A stretch of 64,000 nucleotides of DNA from Paraphoma chrysanthemicola (Eukaryota > Ascomycota > Dothideomycetes > Pleosporales > Phaeosphaeriaceae), in contig JAGMWG010000002.1 of NCBI GenBank assembly GCA_020744225.1, positions 1,860,001 to 1,924,000 of the forward strand. Direction: 5' to 3'. Shown here one piece after another: positions 1 through 10,707 of the stretch. Position 1 is the first letter of the stretch. Each line of letters opens with the position of its first letter. The position numbers and the translations under genes were made by a program. The notes under the pieces were generated by a model that was not told the origin of the DNA, did not search any database, and worked only from the letters and a program-made list of their open reading frames with translations.

Positions 1-396
1 CAGAATCGCGTAGTCCAGTCGTGAAGCTGGTTGGCCGTATGTCTCGAGCGGCGCAGAGGGATGCGGGAGGCGTGATGTCGTGCTGTTCGTCGTCGTGAGC
101 CGGCGGCGGCGTGCGATGGCGGCGCGCGCAATTGTTGCAGCAAACGGGGGCGCAGAGGCAGCTCGTGGGGCGGTTCGTAGCAATGTGTGATGCGGAGCGA
201 CACCGAGAATAATTGTCGCGGAGCTGCAGAGGGCGTGGGGATGCGGTTCCAGGGCCGCTGGTGGACCGTCCCTTTACTTGATGTTCACGGGGAGAGCAAT
301 GACCACGCTAGCAGCCATTGCCCTCACTGCAACTGCACGCTGCGAGCCCACGATAACGCACCTCACCACACCACAGCGACACCCACCACCGCAACC
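1..396. other. Intergenic, left edge of window
   Basis: I see no coding exon in this stretch. It is GC-rich and must hold the promoter and 5' leader of the complex I subunit gene that starts at 397. Short open frames here lack family motifs and the codon pattern of the neighbouring genes. Confidence 0.5.
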
Positions 397-857
397 ATGG
401 GCGTCCCATTCGAGGCTCTGCTGCCGTACGCGATTATGACCGGCGTATGCTGACCTCCGCCATTGGCCGCCGGACGCCGTGCTAACCACGCCCGCAGTTC
501 TTCGCATTCAGCGCCGTGTCGGTCGGGAAGCTCAGGGAGATCCAGAACGGAGGAAAGCGAGGCCGGCGAGGCGTTGATCAGTGGGATAAGGTACGGGACA
601 CATCATATGCGCTGTGGCAGAGCTCTACTAACGGCGTTGCAGCAAAGTACGGCCACCCTGCCATGACCTCATGCACCTGCTGAACGTATACAGTGATGGA
701 ACGCGACCGCCGACTGACGGGCTTTGCGCGCGGACAGACCGACAAGCCAATCGCACCGCCAGGCTTCGAGCTGAACAACCCATGGAGGGTATGCAACCCC
801 GTATGAGTTCCATGGCAGAACGCTGACCATCTGCAGTGCGAGCAGCGCTTCATGTGA
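397..857 (+). CDS. NDUFA1: NADH:ubiquinone oxidoreductase MWFE subunit (NDUFA1 homologue)
   Basis: Small accessory subunit of mitochondrial complex I, anchored in the inner membrane by an N-terminal helix. Five exons: 397-444, 498-590, 643-646, 694-788, 837-857, giving 86 residues, the usual size of the fungal protein. It begins MGVPFEALLPYAIM. After a hydrophobic stretch it carries the conserved IQNGGKRGRR, DQWDKQMMERDRRLTG, RGQTDKP and PPGFELNNPW blocks. All introns are GT-AG, 47-53 nt, with CTAAC/CTGAC-like branch sites. Exon 3 is only four nucleotides (CAAA); it supplies Q and the first base of M in DKQMM. Skipping it puts a TGA directly after DK. No single exon is long enough to be seen as a gene by open frame alone. 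The start is the ATG in an ACC-ATG-G context. Identity rests on recalled family motifs and is strong. Confidence 0.9.
643..646 (+). other. 4-nt micro-exon (CAAA) of the MWFE gene
   Basis: It is flanked by a 52-nt intron (591-642, GTACGG donor, TACTAAC branch, GCAG end) and a 47-nt intron (647-693, the same GTACGG donor, CTGAAC branch, ACAG end). The four bases restore the frame and complete the conserved DKQMMERD block. Confidence 0.85.
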
Positions 858-941
858 GCGCGGTGGGAGATGAAGACCAACATGTAAATGAAAGAATCAA
901 TCAGTTCCAATCATCACCAAATATTCACATCTTGCTAAAAT

Positions 942-1874
942 CTACTTGAGTTGCGAAGCTAGCCCCCAGATTCCCTCTCGTTCCGCCGCCCCAAACTTGA
1001 TACCAAAGTGCTGCTCTAGCGCTTCCAGTCTCTCCGTTTCCGTCTTCAGCTCGATCTCTTCCTCCTTCTCGCCGTGGATCCTGCGCTTGAAGACGTTGCC
1101 AAACATGAGTAGACTCCCAGCCAAGTCGCCCGCATCGTCCAGAACCTTCTTGTCCACGAGTATTGTGCGTGTGAAGAATGTCTTGTGGCTTGTCGAGGTG
1201 TATGAGGACATGACGTTGTAGTCAGACGGCATGAATTCCACCTCCGAGTAACTGTACCGCACATTCCATTCGGCATCGTCGTTCCAGCGGTGCTCGTACA
1301 CCCAGAGGCGTTGGTTGGGGTCGTTGTTTCCGGGGATGTTGCGCCACTGCAGCCGGGATTTCGCAGGACTGATGTGTGACTGAACAGTTCCAGCGCGGTC
1401 AAGCGGCATTGGAACCACCGGCCCCTCTGCACCAAAGCCAACGTCCACGTGGAACTTGGAGTCTCCAATTGTCACAAAATTCACCATATGACCCCATCCT
1501 GTCCATCTTTGGTCGTCGTATACTCGAGCTCCGCCAGAATAGATGGTGAAGCCAAGCGAGTAGAGGAATGTACCAAAGAGGCAATTGTTTTCCATGCAGT
1601 AGCCTCCACGGCCATTGTTGTCGCCGATGATCTTCCTGAAGAGCTCCTCTGGGTGGATGGAGATCTGACGATGGGTGGAGTAGTGCAATGACAGGTTCTC
1701 AAACGGTATCTCTGCCAGATGGTGCTTCTGCAGCAGCGCCAGGTACGCGAGGGCATCACTGGGCTCAAGCCGCGCCACATCATACTGTCGCTTGGTCTCA
1801 GGTATCTTCAGGCGCTCAAAATACTTCGACAGCTGCGCCTTGGAGTACTGGGGTCTTGCATGCTCTGCAGCCAT
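942..1874 (-). CDS. Arylamine N-acetyltransferase (NAT family)
   Basis: Cytosolic enzyme that moves an acetyl (or in some fungi malonyl) group from CoA to arylamines or hydrazines through a Cys-His-Asp triad. Single exon, 310 residues, a little longer than bacterial NATs. The triad is visible: Cys93 in GRGGYCMENN, His129 in WGHMVNFV and Asp144 in FHVDVGFG. IPFENLSLHY near residue 57 is another family motif. The start chosen is the first in-frame ATG (CAT at 1872-1874); upstream in-frame codons lack an ATG. It is divergent from the Uds1 gene across about 580 bp. Fungal NATs can detoxify plant arylamine toxins such as benzoxazolinone derivatives; whether this one does cannot be told here. Confidence 0.93.
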   Translation of the reverse strand: MAAEHARPQYSKAQLSKYFERLKIPETKRQYDVARLEPSDALAYLALLQKHHLAEIPFENLSLHYSTHRQISIHPEELFRKIIGDNNGRGGYCMENNCLFGTFLYSLGFTIYSGGARVYDDQRWTGWGHMVNFVTIGDSKFHVDVGFGAEGPVVPMPLDRAGTVQSHISPAKSRLQWRNIPGNNDPNQRLWVYEHRWNDDAEWNVRYSYSEVEFMPSDYNVMSSYTSTSHKTFFTRTILVDKKVLDDAGDLAGSLLMFGNVFKRRIHGEKEEEIELKTETERLEALEQHFGIKFGAAEREGIWGLASQLK

Positions 1875-2458
1875 GTTCGGTCGCGGTCGAAACGACGCAA
1901 ATCTCAATTTGATAGCCGGAGATCGGCGGTTTATGCACGAAGAGATGTGTGACAATGAGATGCAGAGTCGGGATACACGAGCACGACAAGGTCATCAAGA
2001 CCTCACGACGCTACGCGGAGGGGGGCAAGGCTAAACCGTCCACAACTCGCCCCCGCCACTCATGTCGTCAAACACAGGACGAATACGCTGCGAGCGCGGG
2101 TAGATGGTGGGGGACGGTCCCTGCCAAGGGCTAACCGCGGCGATGATCCCGCCAAAGCTAGCGGCCCCTTTGAGCACCCCTGGCGAGCATTCCATGACAG
2201 CCGCAGCCTTTCTCAAAGCCCGGCCGCCAGCATCTCCCAGCGACAACCGCCCGCCAAATCTCCCTCCTCTCTCCTGAGTGCAGACGCGCGCCCCGCTATG
2301 CATCCGTCACCGTGAATACCTTTTGCGCTCGCTCCACTGCGAGTCTGCTCCTCCTCTACGCGCCCGTTGCTCTTTCCATCCGGACTACTGGGTCCTCGCC
2401 CCAACACTCCCACGGTCCGGCATTGACACTTTTTCGCCGACAGCCGGTGCTCCCGACC
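1875..2458. other. Divergent promoter region between NAT and Uds1 genes
   Basis: Shared upstream region of two divergently transcribed genes. The open frame of the + strand gene extends upstream to 2312 but without an ATG, so I treat it as 5' leader. I recognise no binding site with certainty. Confidence 0.5.
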
Positions 2459-5400
2459 ATGAATAGCAATGCCTTGCGCCGGCAGCAGACGTGGGCCGGC
2501 GATGCCCTCAGCCCGCGGCCCTTGTACGACTTTCCCTCGCCCACGTCGAATTATCCGTCCGGCGTAGGCGCACCGTCGCCCAGCTTCTATCCCATGGCCT
2601 ACCAGATCTCGCCGCGATTCGGTGCTAGTGCCTTTATTCCCCCACCAGACGTGTTTGTAGACGGCCGGAGAGAGACGGCGCGCGAGAATGGGGGCTATGC
2701 GCCGCGCGAGTTGAGGAAGAGAAGCTCGGATGTGCTCAATGCGGACCCAGTGGCCATGCACCTGTTGGTAGAGACTGCGATTGGAGACAGCCAGTACTTC
2801 GATATCCTGACTGTCGAGGAGGTCGAGGGGCTGAAGCAGGAGCAGAAGACGCTGGACGCGCGGCTGGCCACTGTGAGGAAGAAGCTCGAGTCGGAGACCA
2901 AGATCCGCGATGCCACGCGCTCGCTGAGTCGGCTGGCCTCGAAGAAGACGAACGGACACACGCGCGGACTGAGCAGCAAGGGCAGCAACGCAGTGCAGGC
3001 CTACGATGCCAAGGCGAACGAAGGGCTTGACTCGAGCAACAAGAAGATCGAGGAGCTGATCAGGGAGCTGCTGGAAACCGAATCTCGCATGCGCATGATC
3101 GACATGCAACTGCTGATGCACACTGCTGCCGTGCTGCAACTCACACACAAGGGCCCAAAGCGGCGGAATGAGAATGCAAGCATGTCGGAGGACGGCTACC
3201 GGAGACCGGACAGTCCTGCGAGCCTCGACACGTACGATGTCAGCCGGGCTAACGGTGCTCGTGGAGACGACTATTTCGACGAGAGGAGCTTCTACCGGTC
3301 ACCAGAAAACCTAGACACCTTAATGAACGTGCTCCAGAGCGGAAGTCTCCAACATTCCGAGTCGACCGAACAGCAGAAGGAGGCGATTGAGACGACTGCT
3401 AAGCGGCTGGAGGAAATGAACGAAAAACTCAGATCACTTCTTACACAGGCCAATCCAGATCGCGCAGCAGAGTATGACCTACCCCCAGCCAGTGGTGACG
3501 AGACTCCGGACGCAACTATCAGCCGACAGCTGGACTTTCTGGACCAGGGTCTCCGCAACGTCAGTGCCGAGCATGTAAATATGCGCACCAGATCCAGGCA
3601 CTCGTTGAGCGAGGTAGAGGGCCGTCTAGAGGGCATCAACAACCAGCTCTATGCTGTGCTTAGCCGGTCCACCACAGAAGGAGCAGAGAATGTCGCCCCG
3701 CCCCCTCCTGTCACTGGCGGTACTCCGACCGAGCAGCTGAACTACATGGAGCACTCTTTCTACAACCTCGAGCAGATTCAGTACTCGCTCAACGAGCAGT
3801 TGGACGAATTGAGGTTCAAAGCACAGAATAACGAAAAGTCTGAAATGGCAGAGAAGTACGAGACAACGCTCATGGGCTTGTGGCAGATCATCCAGGCAGG
3901 CGAAGAAGAGGCTCGGGAAAGGAAACGCGAACGCCGCCGCATCCTCGCGGACAATCCTGACGCGGACGAGCAACTCTCCCCAGATGAAGATTACAACGCC
4001 AATGAGTCCTTTTCCCTGCCCGCATTCTCCGCCAAAGTCCAGTGGTTGTTCAGCAGAGCTACAAGTCTAAAAGACAAGCAATCCGTCCTCATGCGTCAGA
4101 TCAAGCAGCAGCGCGAGCTGAACAGCAAGTCTGATGCCCAGAAAGAGGCCGAGTTCGAGCGACTCAACGAGCAGGTCCTGAGCGCACGATCCGAGAAGAA
4201 GACCATGGAAGGTGAGCTGCAACATGCCATGAGCCAGTTGCAGCAATTCGACGATCAGAAGATCCAGACCGACGCGCAAGCACTCCACGAAACCCAGGAG
4301 CGCAATGCCGGTCTTGAGGCGCAACTCATTAATGTGCAAGAGCGAGCTGCAGCTTTCGAGAATGACTTGAAGAAGGCCAAGGATCGTGCGGTCGCTTACG
4401 AAAGCCAGCTAAAGGACGTTCAAGAGAGTGCTGTTAGCTTTCAGACGCAACTACGGGATGTGGAAGAGCGCAATAAAGCCCTCCAGAAAGAGTTGCAGGA
4501 CAACCAGGAACACCACAGCGCATCTAATGTGCAGGCTCGGGAAGCAGGAGAACGCAGCGCGAGCTATGAGGCGCAGATACGAGACGCTCAAGAACGGGCA
4601 ATTGCTCTTGAAAGCAAGTTGCGCGAGGCGCAGGATGATGCGCGTGTTGAAGCTGCAACAATACAAGCTGAACTCTCAGAGTCCGCGGCGAAGATTGACG
4701 AGATTATGGCTGCGCTCAAGCAAGCTACCATGGAGAAGGAAGCAGCAGAGGCGCGTTCGCTAGAGGCCACAAATACGCTGAACACGAAAGAGGATGAGTT
4801 CCGCAAACTAGAGGGCGAGATTGTTCGTCTCACGACCGAGCTCACATTCGCCAAAGCAGAGCTTGATGGAGCCTACGGTACCCGAGCACAACGCGCGGCT
4901 GACTCGGCTGCCAACCCGGCCATCAAGAGAGAGCTCGACGACCTGACGGAGAAGAACCAGGCTCTGGTGGACGAGCTTACTGCCCTCCGTAAGGTTCAGG
5001 ATGCAGCCTCTCAGTCCGAACAGGAGGCCCGCCAGTCCGAGCGCAATCTCAAAGCAGAGCTCTCGGGTATGGCGTCAGAGTACGAAGCCCTGACCCGAGA
5101 CGCCATTCAGAACGAGAAAGATCGCGATGTTCTCGAGTCGCAGATTGACAAGCTGCGCGATGACAAGGAGGCACTCGAGCGCGAGCTCAGCGACGAGAAG
5201 GTCAAATGGCTTGGTGTTCGAAGCCCAGGCATAGCCACTGGAGCGCCTGCACCGTTGGACATGGGAGCCACAAGCATCAGGATGCTGAGGGAAGACTTTA
5301 GAAAGATGATGAGAGATCGAACAGCGGAAGGTTTGAAAGCGCTCAGAGTAAGTCCAAGTATGACAACATCACCCAGAAGCATGACTGACGAGTGCCTAGG

Positions 5401-5501
5401 CTGAGCAAGAAGAACGAAGAAAGCTCGAAGCCTTGGTTCGACAATTACGAAAAGACGCAAGTCCAAGATCGAATCTGTCGAAAACGACTGTTGCGCAATA
5501 A
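2459..5501 (+). CDS. Uds1 (up-regulated during septation) domain coiled-coil protein
   Basis: Two exons, 2459-5347 and 5400-5501, with a 52-nt GT-AG intron, give 996 residues. After a low-complexity N-terminus (S/P-rich, about 95 residues) comes the Uds1-type domain at about residues 98-236, with the motifs VETAIGDSQYFDILTVEEVE and ELLETESRMRMIDMQLL. The rest, to about residue 950, is almost continuous coiled coil rich in Q, E, K and R, with many repeats of an AQERxxxxExQL pattern around residues 630-790. Family members are fungal proteins linked to septation and hyphal organisation; the molecular role is not settled. Exon 2 encodes the basic tail AEQEERRKLEALVRQLRKD. The start is the first in-frame ATG, in a good context (ACC-ATG-A). 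Confidence 0.88.
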
Positions 5502-6411
5502 TAGCTATCAACATATAATATCAGACCCAGGCGCATATACCCAGGCCTGCATGACTGCATCGCGTCGGAGTTAGGCTTCACGAACTCATTAGCGGAGCAC
5601 GTGTTTGCGCCGTGCATATTTAGACATCTAGACGGCACCCATTGGAAATATAACACATTTCACACTACAACCACACTACAGCTCTCCTTCTTGGGCCAAT
5701 CACACTGATTCTGTTCCTAGTCCTCGGCCCTTATGGCATAGCAGTTTTCAGGGCCTGACAGCATCTTGCAGGGTATCAGCTAAACCAGTGAACACGCCCC
5801 AGATTTTAATATGGTGAGCCACGAATCGTAGGGACGCTACACTGCCACGCATAGCCATTATGACGAGCACATGCCTTCTAGCTTGCGAACACTGACAAGT
5901 GGTAGATAAAATTCTCCTCGACCACAAGATAGGGTTGCGGCTTGTGCCGCGTATATATGATTTGGATCGTTCCGAAACCGAGAGCGCGAACGCGAAACCG
6001 AAAAAGCGCAGCGATTGGCCAGGTCGAATGCGCCACACATGTAAATGGTCATGGACCATCTCTCGTACAGGCAATACGACACTGTCCGATCTACAGCCTT
6101 ATGCCGTAGATCCTTAATTTGACATTTGGTCCTGCATTCGACCGTTGATCCCTAACGTGGTCGTTCTTGCGAACTTAGGTACGCACCACAGGGCTGTGCC
6201 AACCTCGGAACACGGAAGATGTATGTTTGGGAGCGGCCATGGGTGAATCATCATCGGAAGAGATGGAACTGAACATCAGGGTCTAAGATCGGACCGTTTT
6301 GAATAACCATTTTGGTGAAGATGCGCAGTGTACATAAAGGGCGGACATGCCTCGTTGAGGACTCACCACGCTCTTTCGATAACAGCAACCTCAGCAGTAT
6401 CTTCGACCAAG
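5502..6411. other. Intergenic, 910 bp
   Basis: It holds the 3' end of the Uds1 gene and the promoter of the FAD oxidase. A TATATA stretch lies near 5952-5957, too far from 6412 to be a confident TATA box. I see no gene. Confidence 0.45.
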
Positions 6412-8025
6412 ATGTACTCTACTCTTCTCTTATCACTGTTGCCTCTGGCGTCTGCAGGAGGCCGCCATTCTACGAAAACCAAAAATCTCGCCGACCCAGG
6501 CATTGCCTGCAGTCTTCTCAAGCAGCAGTTCGCGAACATCACTTACCTTCCGAGCGACGCTGGTTTTGAAGCCGAGACGCAAGGTATGGACCAGTCAACT
6601 CATTATTTCAATGGCACATCAGTTAGCTAACGTGAGCTTCCAGTATCATGGGACGCGGCCGCCTGGCAAACACCAGCCTGTGTCTTCGCACCCCGCTCCG
6701 CCGTCGACCTCTCTTTCGCTGTAAAGCTCCTATCCAAGTCCTCGACCTTGTTCGCGATGCGTGGTGGTGGCCACATGCCGATTCGCGACGCGGCCACCAT
6801 CAACTCGACCGGCGTGCAAATCTCCAGCTCGAACCTGATGACCCTGAAGCTCTCCGAGGACAAGCAGACCATGAGCATCGGTCCTGGGCCAAGGTGGGGC
6901 GATGTGTTTGAGTATATGGATGGCTCAAATGTGACTGTCGTGGGCGGTCGATTGCCGCCTGTCGGTGTGCCCGGGCTCCTGCTTGGTGGTGGAATCAGTT
7001 ACTTTGGCAATGCGCATGGCATGTCGTCTTCGGAAGGCAAGGTCAAGGCTTATGAGTGCGTCCTTGCGGACGGTACCATCGCGCTCGTGACGGCAAAGAG
7101 CAAATACTCGGATTTGTACTGGGCGCTTCAGGGTGGAGGCAACTCTTTCGCCATCGTTACACGCTTCGATCTGCAGACCTTCCCACTCGCGTCGGCTCTT
7201 CGCGCTGAAGCGACATATGTCGAGGCTGAGACAACAAAAGATCTCTACCTTGACGGCTTGCTCGACATTACGCTGAACGGCGATGTTGACACTCACGCCG
7301 CCGTCATTCCAGTCGCACGCTGGGGTCCCGGCTCCACAGTCCCGAGCTATGAGTCCACAATACTGTACAATGGAACTGAGGCACCCACCACTGGTCCAGT
7401 CACTACATTCTTCAATGGCACCATCGAATCGGTTAATGCAAGCTCCACTCTCCGTCCGCTGAGTCTGGCAGCATATTCAAAACTCCTTCGTCCGGCCTTC
7501 CAGAATGGCGGTCCTGGCCACGGCTTCCGCCAGAAGTTCCGTGTCGTGAGCACAAAAGCGACCCGCGAGGCCATGGACATTGTACACGATACATGGTTTG
7601 CCAAACTCACCGCCACCGATATTGCCAATCATGTGCCTGGTTTCTTCGCTGGGCTCGCATACAACAGCATCACACGCACCTTTGCCGAACACTCGCAAAA
7701 CATGCCCATGGCCATTGAGCCTGTCCCACAATTCTGGGTCGAAGAAGCGATTTCCTGGGACCACGAGGCAGATGACGCAGAAGTCGAACAGTTTCTGCTG
7801 GACGTCAATGCTGATATTGAAGCGCAATTGGAAGAGAAGGATTTGGCGCTTCCGTATGTGTATCTGAATGATGCGGACAAGAATCAGAAGGTGTTTGAGG
7901 GATACGGAGTAGAGAACATGAAGAGACTGCAAGCAATCAGGCAAAAGTACGACCCTAAGGGCGTGTATACGGTGCTGATGCCCGGTGGATTCAAGGTCGC
8001 TGCATTTGATACAGAATGCGAGTAG
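6412..8025 (+). CDS. Secreted FAD-linked oxidoreductase (BBE/PCMH type)
   Basis: Two exons, 6412-6583 and 6644-8025 (60-nt intron, branch GCTAAC), give 517 residues. A signal peptide is evident (MYSTLLLSLLPLASA). The FAD-binding PCMH domain spans about 60-230: FAPRSAVDLSFAVKLL, then MRGGGHMP with His101 at the position of the 8-alpha-histidyl flavin link, then VGVPGLLLGGGISYFGN. Many N-glycosylation sequons follow, and the C-terminal berberine-bridge-like segment (VYLNDAD, about residue 470) closes the protein. The second covalent cysteine of bicovalent members (the CPTVG position) is replaced here (RLPPVGV), so mono-covalent FAD is likely. Substrates in this family run from sugars to alkaloid precursors and cannot be told from sequence. 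It precedes GH5 and GH43 genes on the same strand, consistent with, but not proof of, an oligosaccharide oxidase. Confidence 0.9.
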
Positions 8026-8574
8026 AAGAGGGACGGTCTGGGTGACGGAAGAAGCTCGACAAGTTTTCTGATTCACATGTGTATTACCAAGTTATTCTTC
8101 TATTCTTCAATCATCCTTGTACATACTCCACACGCCAAGTAAGCATTTCCTGGAAACAAAACATCACACCTGCATTTGCTGTCACCGTACCAAGACAATC
8201 CATGAACCTAGGGACCGAGGTCGACCAAATTTCTCCAACCCCAGTCCTAAAGCGTTATCCCATCCGCCCCGTCTAATCGCCCTTCGGCAACTCCTCCGAT
8301 CGCCAGGCACCATTTCCCCGCAAATGTGGAGAGAAACACCACAGCGCCTTCCGACCATCCCTGCCAGGCACGGAGATGACGTTGGTTCCGGCCACCATTC
8401 TTCCGAGATTCCGACGCGACCACGCATGCGATCTACACTTTGGTGCATCGATTCAGCAAGGTTGCCGGCGAGATTTACGACCACGACAAGGCCGTTGGTG
8501 AGGTTATAAGATCGGTACGTCGCTCCCAGTTCTCGGGTCACGTTTGTGAATTCACGAACTGCAATTCAGGAAAG
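8026..8574. other. Intergenic, 549 bp
   Basis: Terminator region of the oxidase gene and promoter of the GH5 gene. I see no coding signal. Confidence 0.45.
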
Positions 8575-10033
8575 ATGTTGGGACCTAGGATATTGCTTAC
8601 GAGTGTTGTTGCAGGCGCTGTTGCGGCGGGCGCGTCGGTTGCAGAACTTGTGCATGATGGAGCGTTCAGGTTCAATGCGAAGAGGCAGGTGTCGAATGGT
8701 ACGGCGCCGTCGTTTCATGGGCCGTATAGCACGTCCGGAAGAGATATTGTGGATGCGAGAGGGCAGAAGGTTACGTGGGCCGGTGTCAATTGGCCCATGA
8801 GTGGTATGTTACATGCTGCATTGAAGCGGAGTTGTGCTAATGAAGCGTATAGGCGAGACGATGATTCCAGAAGGTTTGGAATTCGCGTCCGTATCGGATA
8901 TTCTCGATGACATTGCGAGCGTGGGCTGGAATTACATCCGCATGGGTTATGCGATTGAGATGGTCGATCAAGTGTATGACAGGAACGGCGAGGATGTACC
9001 GCTTGAGGTGGCCATGATTCATGCATTGGGATACGTCAATGGCACGAAAGTCACAAACGAAATCCTCGCGAAGAACCCAGGATGGACGACGCAGACAACA
9101 CGTTTCGAAATCTGGAGCGATATTACAAAGACCGCTGAAAGCAAGGGCATCTTCATCAGCCCGGACGTGCATGTCGGAAAAGCGCAATGGTGCTGCTCGC
9201 ACATTGACGGAAACGCCTGGTTCGACGACCTCAACTTCAACGCTTCACACTGGCGACGCGGCCTCTCGTACGTCGCCAACTGGGCTAAAGACCACCCCAA
9301 CGTCGTCAGCATGTCGCTCCGTAACGAACTCCGCGAGTCCTGGAACGTCACAAACCTCTACTACAACTGGGACACGCTCGTCGGTAACATGACCGCCGGC
9401 TCCGATGCCATCCACGCTGCCAACCCCGACATCCTCATTCTCTGGGGCGGCATGCAGTACGGTCAAGATCTCTCTGCCCTTACCACTGGCAAGAATCTCT
9501 GGACCGCGCCATGCTACAAGTGCACCGCCATCCGCGATGCGGCACGCCGCCAGCCCAAGGTCTTCAATCTCGACGACCACGCCTGGGCACATAAGCTCGT
9601 CTGGGAAATCCATCTCTATAGCATGAGCGAAGACATTGACACAGGCAACTGCGACATCGTCAAAGCCGGCTTCTACCGCAATGGCTTCAACGCACTCGGC
9701 ATAGATCCCCCGTCCGCATGCAACATCACAAACGACTGCCCCAAAGCAGTCCGCCAAACGCCCGTGATCATCAGTGAATTTGGCAGCGCGCAGGACGAAA
9801 CTCTTTTCAACAACACGCTACAGAACTGCCTGAAGGAGTACACCATTGAGAATGACGTTAGCTGGATGGTGTGGGGTGTAGCGGGTAGTTATAGGATTCG
9901 CAGTGGTATTCAAGGCTTCCCGGATACGTGGGGATTGACGAACTATAACTGGACTGGGTGGAATTATGATAGGGGTATCGAGGAGTTCTGGAAGCCGTGG
10001 GTGAGCAGAATGAATGCGACGAAGATTGCGTAA
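8575..10033 (+). CDS. Secreted glycoside hydrolase family 5 (cellulase-type)
   Basis: Two exons, 8575-8803 and 8853-10033 (49-nt intron), give 469 residues. A hydrophobic N-terminus (MLGPRILLTSVVAGAVAAGA) looks like a signal peptide or anchor. The GH5 fold shows in order: VTWAGVNWPMSG at the barrel start, NYIRMGYAIE, then SMSLRNELRESW with the acid/base Glu235 after Asn, and VIISEFGSA with the nucleophile Glu385. HAWAHKLVWEIHLYSM contributes the usual His and Tyr. Several N-glycosylation sequons (NMT, NIT, NWT) suit secretion. The family cleaves beta-1,4 or beta-1,3/1,6 glycans; this looks like the fungal cellulase-like subgroup with unassigned substrate. The start is the ATG before the hydrophobic segment. 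Confidence 0.9.
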
Positions 10034-10707
10034 GGTGATAGAAGGGGCTTTGTTGGAAAAGAAGCGAGAAATGAACGAACAAAGTTGAAATAAACTCAAT
10101 ATCCAAAGACTACTGTCGACGAAGATGTCTGGAAAGCATTACATTGCTTTCCTTGTGCGGATTCCTTGTTCTATTCAGTCATGTATCAATGTCCACTCGA
10201 AAAGGAAAGAGCACTTCACACCCGCTGACTAACCTCAACCCACACCAACCACTCCCCATCCCAACACACCAAGCACACCACCACACCCCCGTGTCAAAAC
10301 ATCCCGACGTCGGTACCTTCTACCCGAGCGATCAGCACCACCATCCCCCTTCCGCTCGAACCCAACACGATCCCCTCGCGCATTTTACCCGGCGGCTCCC
10401 AAAACCCGCCCCACATGTCCTCCACATGGCCGCACGTTTCTTCGCTCCATCTACGCGAGGCTAAATCCCACGTTGCCCGCTTCGCACAAGCATTAGGCGT
10501 GTGAACCGGGTAATGTGTGCGTTTGGCGGAGAAAAGGCACGCAGGGGTCCCGGGAAGGGAGGGAGGGGGTCATAGCTACCATGCATGTGCAATGACGTGC
10601 GAGGTATAGAGTTTGAACCCTTGTCGGTAGTTTAGGCGGGGAGTGTATAAGCTGGTTGGGTTCTGGGGTCGGATTTGAGTTTCAAGATTGAGTTCGTTGC
10701 ATTGGAT
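10034..10707. other. Intergenic, 674 bp
   Basis: Contains a C-rich tract (about 10230-10420) and a short G-run cluster (10548-10571). No coding signal. It is the promoter region of the GH43 gene. Confidence 0.45.
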
